64,000 nt of DNA, taken from assembly GCF_004764705.1 (NCBI RefSeq), contig NZ_SHLX01000023.1:91068-155067 (forward strand), given 5' to 3'. This document shows, piece after piece, positions 1 to 8,269 of this stretch. The translations under genes and the position numbers were made by a program. The number at the start of each line of letters is the position of its first letter. Within the stretch, counting starts at the first letter, position 1. The notes beneath the pieces were generated by a model. It was given only the letters and a program-made list of their open reading frames with translations, was not told where the DNA came from and ran no database searches. Source of the stretch: Paenibacillus cymbidii. Lineage in GTDB: Bacteria; Bacillota; Bacilli; Paenibacillales; NBRC-103111.

Positions 1-172
1 TGCCGCAGAAGATGCAGGCAGGCTCGTATTTTTTCAGCATGATGCGTTCGCCATCCACGTAAATTTCCAATGCGTCCTTCTCGCCGATGCCAAGTGTGCG
101 GCGCAGTTCGATCGGTATCACGACACGACCCAATTCGTCGACTTTGCGGACAATTCCTGTTGATTTCATCAT
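1..172 (-). CDS. abrB: AbrB transition-state regulator, 3' part outside window
   Basis: The first 57 codons are visible and the gene runs off the window edge. The N-terminal swapped-hairpin DNA-binding domain is unmistakable (STGIVRKVDELGRVVIP at residues 4-20, then ELRRTLGI). AbrB represses stationary-phase and sporulation genes in growing cells. Start: two ATG codons in tandem (172, 169), preceded by a GAGAGGGG ribosome binding site. The last visible residues are ACIFCG, a CxxCG pair at 53-56; B. subtilis AbrB has only one cysteine in this area, so the missing C-terminus may be a zinc-ribbon-like variant (inference). Divergent from the HD-domain gene. Confidence 0.95.
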   Translation of the reverse strand, partial: MMKSTGIVRKVDELGRVVIPIELRRTLGIGEKDALEIYVDGERIMLKKYEPACIFCG

Positions 173-203
173 GGTAAAGTTTCCCCTCTCGGTCCCTGTT
201 CGT

Positions 204-264
204 TTCGTCATTATTCGACACTGATCACGATGTTTATGATACCAACCATTCCCAAAATAGTCAA
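204..264 (-). promoter_or_regulatory. abrB sigma-A promoter with tandem Spo0A boxes
   Basis: On the minus strand a -35 TTGACT (264-259) and a -10 TATCAT (241-236) are separated by 17 bp. Just downstream, at about +9 to +26, lie TGTCGAA (220-214) and TGACGAA (210-204), whose starts are 10 bp apart. This is the architecture known for B. subtilis abrB, where Spo0A~P binds two adjacent 0A boxes downstream of the start and shuts transcription off at the onset of sporulation. Confidence 0.88.
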
Positions 265-391
265 CCTGTTTTTTGCTAAAAATACTGGAAATACCGGGCA
301 ATCATCAATATTTACGCGAAACTTTCGCGATAACGCAATGGGTTGCATCCGAATGTAAATGTAAAATGCAAGATCTATTCATTCTACATAT

Positions 392-440
392 TTCGACAAT
401 AGTTGACTTTACTCAACACGAGCGGACACGTTATTCGACA
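392..440. promoter_or_regulatory. Two further Spo0A-box sequences and an inverted repeat
   Basis: TTCGACA, the reverse complement of the 0A box TGTCGAA, occurs exactly at 392-398 and 434-440. Between them lies a 16-bp inverted repeat, GTTGA-N6-TCAAC (402-417). They sit in the upstream region of the HD-domain gene. No convincing -10 box is visible for that gene, so the target promoter is unclear. Confidence 0.55.
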
Positions 441-497
441 AAAATGGACGCAACTCTTCGTTGATTCGCCACAGGCGGCAACGGATTATGGCGTCAC

Positions 498-1802
498 ATG
501 GGGAGCGAAAGGCGGGCGACGGCGATGCGAAATCAGCTGACGGAAGAGAAAGTATTCAAGGATCCCGTGCATAAATACATCTATGTGCAAGAAGAAGCGG
601 TGTGGGAGCTGATCAATTCCCGCGAGTTCCAGCGGCTGCGGCGCATTCGCCAGTTGGGCACGTCGTTCCTGACGTTCCACGGGGCTGAACACAGCCGGTT
701 CTCGCATTCGCTCGGCGTATACGAAATCGTGCGCCGCATCATTTCGCAATTCGAGCGCAACGGCTACCCCGACTGGCCGCAAGAAGAGCGGCTGCTGTGC
801 CTGTGCGCGGCGCTGCTGCACGATATCGGCCACGGGCCTTTTTCGCATTCGATCGAGCAGGCGTTTGCGATGCATCACGAGGACTGGTCGTGCCGGCTCG
901 TGCTCGGCGACACGGAAGTGAATGCGATCCTGCGGCGGGTGAGCGACGATTTTCCGGCGCGGGTGGCCGGCGTCATCGCCAAAACGTACGACAAGCCGAT
1001 CGCGATCAGCCTCGTGTCGAGCCAGCTTGATGCCGACCGCATGGACTATTTGCTGCGCGACGCTTATTTTACCGGCGTCAACTACGGCACCTTCGACCTG
1101 GAGCGGATTCTGCGCGTCGTCCGTCCCCACCGCGGGCAAATCGTCGTCAAGGAAAGCGGCATGCACGCGGTGGAAGACTATTTGATGTCGCGTTATCAAA
1201 TGTATTGGCAGGTGTACTTCCATCCGGTTACCCGCAGCGCCGAAATTTTGCTTCACAAAATACTGATCCGCGCCCGCACGCTGCACGAGGAAGGTTATTC
1301 GTTCGGTTTTTTACTGGAGCCGCTTGCCCGGTTATTCGAAAGTCGTATGACCGTGGACGACTATGTGCAATTGGACGAAGCGTTCATGCAAACCGCGTTT
1401 ATGCAGTGGACGCGAGAGAAGGACGGCATTCTGGCTGACTTGTGCGCGCGCTTCATGTTTCGCCGGCTGTTCAAATATGCGTCGTTCGACGAGGTGGATG
1501 CGGATCAACTGCACGAGGTGCGCGGCGCCTTGGCGGATATGGGGTTCGATCCGGATTATTACTTGGAGATTGATTTTCCGACCGATCTTCCTTATGATGT
1601 GTATCGACCGAACGGCGGCGACGAGAAGCTGCCAATCTGGCTGCTGGCCGACAACGATCAGCTGCACGAAATTTCCACCCGCTCGGAAATTGTCCGTTCC
1701 ATCAGTGGCATTCACATGGGGCGTCATCAGCTGTATTATCCGCAGGAGCTGGCGGAATCCGGCCGGTTGTCGCAGCAGTTGAAACAGCGATTCGGATGGT
1801 AG
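498..1802 (+). CDS. HD-domain phosphohydrolase, YwfO family
   Basis: A 434-residue protein with a full HD domain: AEHSRFSHS supplies the first metal-binding histidine and LLHDIGHGPFSHS (His108-Asp109) the HD pair, with further helices to the C-terminus. The sequence resembles the YwfO/dGTPase-like HD family of Firmicutes (VFKDPVH and FQRLRRIRQLG near the start), which hydrolyse nucleotides or related phosphates; the substrate here is not known. ATG 498 has a poor ribosome binding site, and ATG 525 in the same frame is an alternative that removes nine poorly conserved residues. In B. subtilis metS stands between abrB and tatD; here this gene fills the place. Confidence 0.85.
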   Translation: MGSERRATAMRNQLTEEKVFKDPVHKYIYVQEEAVWELINSREFQRLRRIRQLGTSFLTFHGAEHSRFSHSLGVYEIVRRIISQFERNGYPDWPQEERLLCLCAALLHDIGHGPFSHSIEQAFAMHHEDWSCRLVLGDTEVNAILRRVSDDFPARVAGVIAKTYDKPIAISLVSSQLDADRMDYLLRDAYFTGVNYGTFDLERILRVVRPHRGQIVVKESGMHAVEDYLMSRYQMYWQVYFHPVTRSAEILLHKILIRARTLHEEGYSFGFLLEPLARLFESRMTVDDYVQLDEAFMQTAFMQWTREKDGILADLCARFMFRRLFKYASFDEVDADQLHEVRGALADMGFDPDYYLEIDFPTDLPYDVYRPNGGDEKLPIWLLADNDQLHEISTRSEIVRSISGIHMGRHQLYYPQELAESGRLSQQLKQRFGW

Positions 1803-1883
1803 GCGGTATGCAACGTTGTGCATCGGGGTTGCAAGAAAAAATGCAATATAATGAAGAAACACGTTATCGAGGAGGCGGAAGCC

Positions 1884-2651
1884 ATGCTAACCGATACCCA
1901 TACTCATATGAACGCTTCGGCATTCGACGAAGATCGTGACGAAGCGATTCGCCGCGCGATGGCTAACGGCGTGACCCGGATCGTCAATATCGGCTTCAAC
2001 CGCGAGACGATCCCCACTTCGCTGGCGCTTGCGGAACGATACGACTTCGTCTACACGGCGGTCGGCTGGCACCCGCAGGATGCGATCGACATGCGCGAAG
2101 GCGATCTCGAGTGGATTGCATCCTTGTGCAAGCATGAAAAAGTGGTGGCCATCGGCGAAATCGGGCTCGACTACTATTGGGACACGTCGCCGAAGGATGT
2201 GCAGCAGCGCGTGTTCCGCGAGCAGATTCGGCTGGCGCGGCAGATCGGCAAGCCGATCGTCATTCATAACCGGGACGCTCATCAGGATGTGGTTGCCATT
2301 CTGCGCGAGGAAAAGGCGGACGAGGTCGGCGGCATCATGCACTGCTTCTCCGGCAGCTGGGAAACGGCCAAGCTGTGCCTCGATCTGGGATTCCACATTT
2401 CCTTCGGCGGGCCGATCACGTACAAAAACGCGAAGCAGCCGAAGGAAGTGCTTGCCCAGGTGCCGCTCGACCGGCTGCTGCTCGAGACGGACGCGCCGTA
2501 TTTGACGCCTCATCCGTACCGCGGCAAACGCAACGAAACGTCTTACGTTCGACTCGTAGCCGAGGCCGCGGCGGAAATCAGAGGCATGACGCTGGAGGAA
2601 ATCGCGGCCGTCACGACGGCCAATGCGATTCGGCTGCTTGGGTTGAAATAA
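1884..2651 (+). CDS. tatD: TatD family metal-dependent DNase
   Basis: A 255-residue TIM-barrel hydrolase. TDTHTHMN at the N-terminus carries the HxH metal ligands, EIGLDYYWD the catalytic glutamate, HCFSGSWE a conserved histidine, and ETDAPYLTPHP the late acidic ligand. TatD proteins are Mg-dependent 3'-5' exonucleases and deoxyribonucleases. The start at ATG 1884 is chosen for the GGAGG at 1871-1875 and because it begins right before the HxH strand; an upstream in-frame extension has no support. A TATAAT sits at 1847-1852 without a clear -35. The gene ends 9 bp from the convergent ecsB. Confidence 0.93.
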   Translation: MLTDTHTHMNASAFDEDRDEAIRRAMANGVTRIVNIGFNRETIPTSLALAERYDFVYTAVGWHPQDAIDMREGDLEWIASLCKHEKVVAIGEIGLDYYWDTSPKDVQQRVFREQIRLARQIGKPIVIHNRDAHQDVVAILREEKADEVGGIMHCFSGSWETAKLCLDLGFHISFGGPITYKNAKQPKEVLAQVPLDRLLLETDAPYLTPHPYRGKRNETSYVRLVAEAAAEIRGMTLEEIAAVTTANAIRLLGLK

Positions 2652-2660
2652 GCGCTATCG

Positions 2661-3890
2661 CTACTCGGCAGCAAGCTGTTTGCGCAGCTTGCGGCGCAGC
2701 AGCACGCCGCCGTACAGCACCGCATACGCGGCTCCGCCGCCGACGGTAAGCGCCGCCGGCAGCCAGTCGCGCGCCGTCAGCGCCAGCGCGATGTCGAACG
2801 CGGCGCTTTGCAGCAGCAGCACGGCGCAGGCGATACGCACGAGCGCGCCGACGCGCTGCGCCGGTTGCACCGGCACGAGCTGAAGCCAGAACAAGTAGCG
2901 GTGCGCCTGCTCCAGTCCGGACAGCTGTGCCGCGGTCATCATCGCCGCAAGAAAATAGGCGATCGCCGCCGGGATCGGCTGCGGGAAGGCGACCAGGAAC
3001 ACGATGCCGGCCGCCGTCAGCCGCAGCGCGATGGCGAACGATTCCGTCCGCAGGAAAGTCTTCATATATAAGTACAAGTAGTACCGATCCGGCGCGAAGC
3101 GCAGCATTCGCGTCAGCCCCGTCGCCCAGCGCCGGGGCTTGACCTGTCTTGGCATATGCGGCACTTCGATGAACCAGCCGTAGAAGCGGTAATGCGCCCC
3201 GGCATGCCGCCGCTCGCGGTCGATGAGCCATTCCCAGGCGACGCTGTGGCGAGCCGCCGGGCGCAGCGCAACCGCATAAACCGCGGCCAGCGCCAGCAGC
3301 AGCCCTGCCGCGGCGAGCGGCCCGCGCACATACGCGGCATAAGCGATGGCGGCGCACATGAGCCAGCGCAGCGCCGCCGCGAGCCCGCGATGCGCGCGCA
3401 ACGCGAGCCGGCCGGCGTGCCACGCGCCGAGCAGCGACGCCGCCTTGGCCGCGAGCAGCAGCGCGAGCAAGCCGGCGAGCGGTGCGGCGTCATCGCCGCG
3501 GCAGTGCGCGTACAGCGGCCAGCCGGCCAGGCCTAGCAGCAGCGTCCACGCCGCCTGCCAGGCGAAGCTGTAGCGCAGGGAGGAGCGGAAGTAGCCGCGC
3601 ATCGCCCCTTCGGCCGGCAGTAGGAAGATGCGGTCGGCTTCACGCATATAGGTGCGGACAGGGCTAACCGCCAGCATAAGGGTGACCAGCGGCGCCAAAA
3701 TCCATTCGTACGGGTAGGTGGTCGGCAGCTGCTGCAGCGCCTTCTGGTAATAGATGCTGCCGACGATCAGCACCAGCAGCAGGAAACCGCCGAAATTGCT
3801 CCGCGCGACATACCGCAAATAGTAGGATGCTTCCTTCCAGAAGGCGTTGCGCCGCGTATGCCAGAGCCGCTTCGTGTCGAGAACCGTCAT
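2661..3890 (-). CDS. ecsB: ABC exporter permease EcsB
   Basis: A 409-residue polytopic membrane protein with many alanine-, leucine- and glycine-rich segments, matching the usual size of B. subtilis EcsB (408). It starts MTVLDTKRLW behind GGAGGAG and overlaps the ecsA stop by 4 bp (ATGA), so the two are translationally coupled. The family forms the membrane part of the Ecs transporter, which in B. subtilis affects secretion, competence and intramembrane proteolysis by RasP. In B. subtilis ecsAB lies elsewhere; here it is inserted antiparallel between tatD and yabE. Family assignment rests mainly on length, membrane pattern and pairing with EcsA. Confidence 0.82.
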   Translation of the reverse strand: MTVLDTKRLWHTRRNAFWKEASYYLRYVARSNFGGFLLLVLIVGSIYYQKALQQLPTTYPYEWILAPLVTLMLAVSPVRTYMREADRIFLLPAEGAMRGYFRSSLRYSFAWQAAWTLLLGLAGWPLYAHCRGDDAAPLAGLLALLLAAKAASLLGAWHAGRLALRAHRGLAAALRWLMCAAIAYAAYVRGPLAAAGLLLALAAVYAVALRPAARHSVAWEWLIDRERRHAGAHYRFYGWFIEVPHMPRQVKPRRWATGLTRMLRFAPDRYYLYLYMKTFLRTESFAIALRLTAAGIVFLVAFPQPIPAAIAYFLAAMMTAAQLSGLEQAHRYLFWLQLVPVQPAQRVGALVRIACAVLLLQSAAFDIALALTARDWLPAALTVGGGAAYAVLYGGVLLRRKLRKQLAAE

Positions 3891-4630
3891 CGCCGCTCCT
3901 CCGTCACCAGCCGGTGAAAAACATCGTCCAGCGGCGCTCCCGGCAAGCCTGCCGCTTCCCCGATTTGGCGCAGCGTGCCTGCCGCCCGGACATCGCCGCG
4001 ATGCAGCACGACGTAGCGGTCGCAATATTTTTCAATTGTCGACAGAATGTGAGAGCTGATCAGGAAGCTGGCGCCTTTTGTCTTTTCCTGCACCATCAGG
4101 TCGAGCAGCGAACGGATGCCGAGCGGATCGAGCCCGAGAAACGGCTCGTCGATCACATACAGCGCCGGTTCGATCAGGAACGCGTTCATGATCATTACTT
4201 TCTGCTTCATGCCTTTGGACAAGTGCGCCGAGAAGCTGTCCGCCTTCTCCGTCATGGCGAACAGCTCCAGCAGGCGCTTCGCCCGCCGTTCGTAGTCGGG
4301 TTTGGCGATGCCATACGCCATCGCCGTCAATTCGAGATGCTCGCGGATCGTCAGCTCCTCGTAAAGCTCCGGCGCTTCCGGCACATAGGCGAAGGCGCTC
4401 CGGTACGCTTGCGGTTGTTCCGCGAGCGTGTGCCCGTTAACGGTGATCCGTCCCGCCTGCGGCCGCAGCAAGCCGAGAATATGTTTGATCGTTGTGCTTT
4501 TGCCGGCGCCGTTCAGCCCGATCAGGCCGACCATTTCGCCGCTGCCTACCGTAAAATGCAAATCGCGGATGACCGGCTTGTGCGCCAAATACCCTCCGCT
4601 TACCCCGGTTAATTCCAGCATCGTGTTCAT
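3887..4630 (-). CDS. ecsA: ABC exporter ATP-binding protein EcsA
   Basis: A 247-residue ABC ATPase, the same length as B. subtilis EcsA. Walker A is GLNGAGKST, the signature is LSKGMKQK, Walker B is LYVIDEPFLGLDPLG, and the switch histidine lies in SSHILST. Start MNTMLEL at 4630 is preceded by AGGAG; an upstream in-frame extension looks non-coding. It pairs with the downstream permease ecsB, so it should power export of a still uncertain substrate from the cytoplasmic face of the membrane. Confidence 0.92.
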   Translation of the reverse strand: MNTMLELTGVSGGYLAHKPVIRDLHFTVGSGEMVGLIGLNGAGKSTTIKHILGLLRPQAGRITVNGHTLAEQPQAYRSAFAYVPEAPELYEELTIREHLELTAMAYGIAKPDYERRAKRLLELFAMTEKADSFSAHLSKGMKQKVMIMNAFLIEPALYVIDEPFLGLDPLGIRSLLDLMVQEKTKGASFLISSHILSTIEKYCDRYVVLHRGDVRAAGTLRQIGEAAGLPGAPLDDVFHRLVTEERR

Positions 4631-4919
4631 ATTCGCTCCTCGAAATTGTCCCGCCGGACATGCCGCAGCGGAAGGAATAAATGGAAATGAATAGTTGATT
4701 TTCTGGGCCTGAAGTCCCTGTGGATAACCGCCTTTTTTGCGAAGCTTTTTCTCAAATCGTATCATAATTTTGATGTGAAAGTCACATTTTCAATTGAGAT
4801 GGCGTGAAATTCAGTGAAAAGAAGCGTAAGACGGAGATAAAGGTGGGGTTTTCTCAGGCAAAATCCTTGCCAAAGCCGGATTTGTTTCTATTTTACCCGC
4901 ATTCGTCGTCCGGGCGCTC

Positions 4920-4949
4920 TTTACAGGTGGCTCTGGTAGGGCTTATTAT
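4920..4949 (+). promoter_or_regulatory. Probable promoter of the yabE riboswitch leader
   Basis: TTTACA (4920-4925) and TATTAT (4944-4949) are separated by 18 bp and lie about 40 bp before the conserved start of the riboswitch. Both hexamers deviate from consensus by one base each. Confidence 0.5.
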
Positions 4950-4984
4950 ACAGTTCATAATAACTTCATATAGCAACCAACTGA

Positions 4985-5160
4985 TCTATTCGCTGAGTTT
5001 CCGTTTGGAAAACGGGGGAACCGCAAATGATCGCCGCCTTAGCCGGCGCGATCATGGTTAAAGGGGTGAATCGCGGTGCATTCGAGCCGCGTAGGGCGAA
5101 CTCTCGCGTCCGAATCCGTCAGCTAACCTCGTAAGCGTGAAGAGAGGGGTTACGATTGTC
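4985..5160 (+). ncRNA. ydaO/yuaA-type c-di-AMP riboswitch
   Basis: Several highly conserved blocks of this riboswitch class appear in order: CGCTGAG near 4991, ACGGGGGAACC near 5012, GGGGTGAAT near 5064, GGGCGAAC near 5095, and TCCGAATCCGTCAGCTAACC at about 5109-5128 followed by TCGTAAGCG. Members sense c-di-AMP and switch off potassium transport or cell-wall hydrolase genes by termination. Here the target is yabE, a resuscitation-factor-like wall protein, a pairing known in several Firmicutes. Boundaries are approximate because the P1 stem was not folded computationally. Confidence 0.9.
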
Positions 5161-5176
5161 GTGCATGCCACTGCCG

Positions 5177-5209
5177 CCACGAGAAGAGTACCTCTTCTTG
5201 GGGCTTTTT
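5177..5209 (+). terminator. Intrinsic terminator of the riboswitch leader
   Basis: A 7-bp stem AGAAGAG/CTCTTCT (5182-5188 with 5192-5198, loop TAC), extended outward by C-G pairs, is followed by CTTTTT. It lies about 20 bp after the riboswitch and about 180 bp before yabE, as expected for an expression platform. Confidence 0.75.
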
Positions 5210-5391
5210 CGTTTGAAACCGTACAAGTTGATGCATTAAGGGGGGGCGTTATCCATTGTTGTTCGGCCCGGTGAGAGCGGGCGGCGGCATTGGAGCAGCT
5301 GAGCAAGGAAAATAAAAAACGATGAGTCGCGTCTAACCGAAATCATATACTACAGTTGATGGCGGGGCTTTTGTTAAGGAGGACCGAAGAA

Positions 5392-6531
5392 GTGGGAGTT
5401 GGCCAAGTTCGGGATACCCATGTAAAACGATCATCCAGCATGACCTTCGCATGGCGTTGGAAGCATGAAAACGCACGTACCATCAGCATAATCGCCGGCA
5501 TTTCCTGCGGGATTATCGCGCTGTTTTTCATGTTGTTGTACGGAACGGCTACCAAAAGCGTGTCCGTGGTGTTGAATGGACAAGAAACCGTTGTGCACAC
5601 GAAGCAATGGGTCCTGGGACGCCTGCTGGATGAACAAGCCATTTCGGTCGGGGAGCATGACCGAATCTCGATGGACATAACCGCCAAGATCAAGAACGGC
5701 GATCGCGTCAACATCGTGCAGACGACCCCGATCCTAGTGACCGCAGATGGAAAGACGGAAACCTTATACACATCCGGGAAGACGGTCGAAAGCGCACTGC
5801 AGGACTTAAATATATCGCTCGGACCGGAAGACAAGATCGAGCCGTCGATGGACGGCGCGCTGACAGCGATGTCCGCCGTCAAGATCGTGCGCGTGACGAA
5901 GGACCAGGAAGAGGAATCCGTTCCGATCGCGTTCGAAACCGTGACGAAGAGCGACGCGTCCTTGCTGAAGGGCAAGGAGCAGACGGTGCAGGAAGGCAAG
6001 GAAGGCACGAAGATCGTCACCAAGGAAAACGTCTATGAAGACGGCAAGCTGGTGGCGCAGAACGTGGTGGGCGAAAAGACGGCAGCGGAGAGCGTCGACA
6101 AGATCGTTGCCATCGGCACGAAAAATCCGGTCGTCGTGTTGTCCGCATCGTCGCCCAACATTGACACGGTTACCAAGAGCGGGCAGTCGTTCGCGTACAA
6201 GAGCATTCTCAACAACGTCACATTGACCGCGTATTCCAACGATGCGGCTTCCACGGGCAAGTCGAGCGGCCATCCGGGTTACGGCCTGACGTATTCCGGC
6301 ACGACGACGACCGAAGGCGTTACGATCGCCGTGGACAAAAACGTCATTCCACTCGGCTGGTGGGTGTACATCGAAGGCATCGGCTTCCGTCGCGCCGAAG
6401 ATATCGGCAGCGGGGTCAAAGGCAACATGATCGATGTTTATTACAACAGCATGGATTATGCGAACAAGTTCGGCATGAAGCGCGGCTATACGGTGTACGT
6501 CATCGGTCCGAAGAAGCCGACGGCGGACTAA
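5392..6531 (+). CDS. yabE: YabE: G5 and 3D domain cell-wall protein
   Basis: A 379-residue exported or membrane-anchored protein. One hydrophobic segment (about 32-50) is followed by two DUF348 repeats (about 54-165, each with the SVVLNGQ or LVTADGK type strand), a G5 domain (about 190-265) and a C-terminal 3D domain (about 285-375, with GYGLTYSGT, DVYYNSMD and AEDIGSG). These proteins resemble resuscitation-promoting factors and act on peptidoglycan. GTG 5392 is chosen because AAGGAGG ends 8-9 bases upstream; an earlier ATG at 5359 lies before that site. Expression should be gated by the c-di-AMP riboswitch. Confidence 0.9.
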   Translation: MGVGQVRDTHVKRSSSMTFAWRWKHENARTISIIAGISCGIIALFFMLLYGTATKSVSVVLNGQETVVHTKQWVLGRLLDEQAISVGEHDRISMDITAKIKNGDRVNIVQTTPILVTADGKTETLYTSGKTVESALQDLNISLGPEDKIEPSMDGALTAMSAVKIVRVTKDQEEESVPIAFETVTKSDASLLKGKEQTVQEGKEGTKIVTKENVYEDGKLVAQNVVGEKTAAESVDKIVAIGTKNPVVVLSASSPNIDTVTKSGQSFAYKSILNNVTLTAYSNDAASTGKSSGHPGYGLTYSGTTTTEGVTIAVDKNVIPLGWWVYIEGIGFRRAEDIGSGVKGNMIDVYYNSMDYANKFGMKRGYTVYVIGPKKPTAD

Positions 6532-6668
6532 CGGCAGCCGTCTGGCAACCGAACCGGCCTGTACTGATTTATACCCAACGTATACTAGTTATGACGCTCG
6601 CTTCGGGGCAAAGGTTGCGTCTTCGCCGCCGGAATGAGAAAATAAATTTGAATTTGACCGCATTCGAG

Positions 6669-6696
6669 AGAAGGGGCGATTCGCCTCTTCTTTTTT
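6669..6696 (+). terminator. Intrinsic terminator or attenuator just before rnmV
   Basis: GAAGGGGCG (6669-6677) pairs with CGCCTCTTC (6682-6690) with one G-U pair and is followed by six T residues. It ends 5-6 bases before the rnmV ribosome binding site, so it may end the yabE transcript and also control rnmV. Confidence 0.7.
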
Positions 6697-6716
6697 GCGT
6701 GGGAGGTGCCGGCTGC

Positions 6717-7268
6717 GTGATCCAAGAAATCATCGTGGTTGAAGGCAAGGACGATACGGCTGCGATTCGCCGGGCGGTGGACGCCGAAACGATCGAAACG
6801 GGCGGCTCCGCCATCAACGAAGCGATTTATCGCCGCATCGCGCTCGCCAGGGAGCGCCGCGGCGTTATCATATTCACCGATCCTGACCATGCCGGCGAAC
6901 GGTTGCGTCGTTTGATCGCCGCGCGTGTGCCGGGCTGCAAGATGGCGTTCCTGTCGCAGGAGGAAGCGACGGACGGCAAAGGCGACATCGGCATCGAGCA
7001 TGCGTCGCCGGAGTTGATCCGCAAGGCGCTGCGCGAAGTGAAGACCGACTTCGAACGAACGGACTCGCACATCTCGTGGGACGATCTGGTGGCGGCAGGG
7101 CTTATCGTTCATCCCGAAGCGTCGAGCCGCCGGGCAAGGATGGGGCTATTGCTCGGCATCGGCCACGCCAACGGCAAACAGTTTTACAAGCGATGCCGCA
7201 TGTTTCAAATTTCGCGCGAGGAATTCGCCGAAGCCTATAAGCAGTTGATAAGCGAGGGTCATGAATGA
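6717..7268 (+). CDS. rnmV: Ribonuclease M5
   Basis: A 183-residue Toprim-domain nuclease that matures 5S rRNA by double-strand cleavage of its precursor. EIIVVEGKDD near the N-terminus and IIFTDPDHAGE (about 55-65) are the two acidic Toprim motifs. Usual length is about 186. GTG 6717 is preceded by GGGAGG at the right spacing. The stop codon overlaps the ksgA start, and rnmV-ksgA is a conserved pair in Firmicutes. Confidence 0.94.
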   Translation: MIQEIIVVEGKDDTAAIRRAVDAETIETGGSAINEAIYRRIALARERRGVIIFTDPDHAGERLRRLIAARVPGCKMAFLSQEEATDGKGDIGIEHASPELIRKALREVKTDFERTDSHISWDDLVAAGLIVHPEASSRRARMGLLLGIGHANGKQFYKRCRMFQISREEFAEAYKQLISEGHE

Positions 7269-8197
7269 ACGAACAAGAGGGGCGCGCGATGTCGCCGGTG
7301 TCGTCGTCGTCGGATATTGCGACGCCGTCGCGAACGAAAGAAATTATCGCCAGGCACGGGTTCCAGCTCAAGAAGAGCCTGGGGCAAAATTTTCTGATCG
7401 ACCGCAACATGCTGAACAAAATCGTTGATGCCGCGGAGCTGGACAAGTCGTGCGGCGCGCTCGAAATCGGTCCCGGCATCGGCGCGTTGACCGAGCGGCT
7501 GGCGCGGGAGGCGGGCAAGGCGGTCGCCGTGGAAATCGATCAGCGGCTGCTGCCGATCCTGCATGAAACGCTGGCGCCTTACGACAACGTGTCGATCGTG
7601 CATGGCGACGTGCTGAAGCTCGATTTGGCCGCCGGGTTTGCGGAATGGTTTGCCGGCCTGTCCCGCGTCAGCGTGGTGGCCAACCTGCCGTACTACATCA
7701 CGACCCCCATTCTCATGAAGCTGCTGGAGGCTCGTCTACCGCTCGCCAACATCGTCGTCATGATCCAGAAGGAAGTGGCCGAACGCATGGCGGCGCGGCC
7801 GGGAGGCAAGGAATACGGCAGCCTGAGCGTGGCCGTGCAGTATTATTGCGAGCCGGAGCTTGTGGCGATCGTGCCGCACACCGTTTTCGTGCCGCAGCCG
7901 AACGTCGACTCGGCGGTCATTCGCTTGCGCGTGCGCCGTACGCCGCCGGTTGCGGTCGAGGACGAGGCGCTGTTCTTCGACGTCGTGCAGGCTTCGTTCG
8001 CGCAGCGCCGCAAGACGCTGGCGAACAACCTGCTGAGCCGCTTCTTCGCCAAAGGGCAGCGCGAGGCGCTGGAGACGCTTCTGCAGGGCGTCGGCATCGA
8101 GCCGTCACGCCGCGGCGAGACGTTGTCGCTGGAGGAGTTTGCGCGGCTGAGCGATGCGCTCGGCCGCCACTTGCGCGGCGCAGGCGGTGAGCGCTGA
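7265..8197 (+). CDS. ksgA: 16S rRNA dimethyladenosine transferase
   Basis: A 310-residue SAM-dependent methyltransferase (RsmA/KsgA) that dimethylates two adjacent adenosines near the 3' end of 16S rRNA. LGQNFLID, EIGPGIGALTE (SAM-binding motif I), NLPYYITTPI (motif IV, NLPY) and AQRRKTLANNL are visible. ATG 7265 overlaps the rnmV stop, suggesting translational coupling; ATG 7289 with its own GAGGGG is an in-frame alternative giving 302 residues. Confidence 0.96.
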   Translation: MNEQEGRAMSPVSSSSDIATPSRTKEIIARHGFQLKKSLGQNFLIDRNMLNKIVDAAELDKSCGALEIGPGIGALTERLAREAGKAVAVEIDQRLLPILHETLAPYDNVSIVHGDVLKLDLAAGFAEWFAGLSRVSVVANLPYYITTPILMKLLEARLPLANIVVMIQKEVAERMAARPGGKEYGSLSVAVQYYCEPELVAIVPHTVFVPQPNVDSAVIRLRVRRTPPVAVEDEALFFDVVQASFAQRRKTLANNLLSRFFAKGQREALETLLQGVGIEPSRRGETLSLEEFARLSDALGRHLRGAGGER

Positions 8198-8269
8198 GGA
8201 AGGCGGCGGCGCCTTGCTGCGCTAGGCTCTGCGGGATGCGTCCCGCGTAGTCCGGCGCAGCGCCCGTAG

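Noticed and set aside
486..1286. Long minus-strand ORF opposite the HD gene
   Set aside because: It mirrors the coding frame of a clear HD protein; composition (His, Arg, Val-rich) is typical of antisense shadows in GC-rich genomes and no domain is visible.
4804..5061. 85-codon plus-strand ORF before yabE
   Set aside because: It overlaps the riboswitch and lacks a ribosome binding site; conserved RNA explains the sequence.
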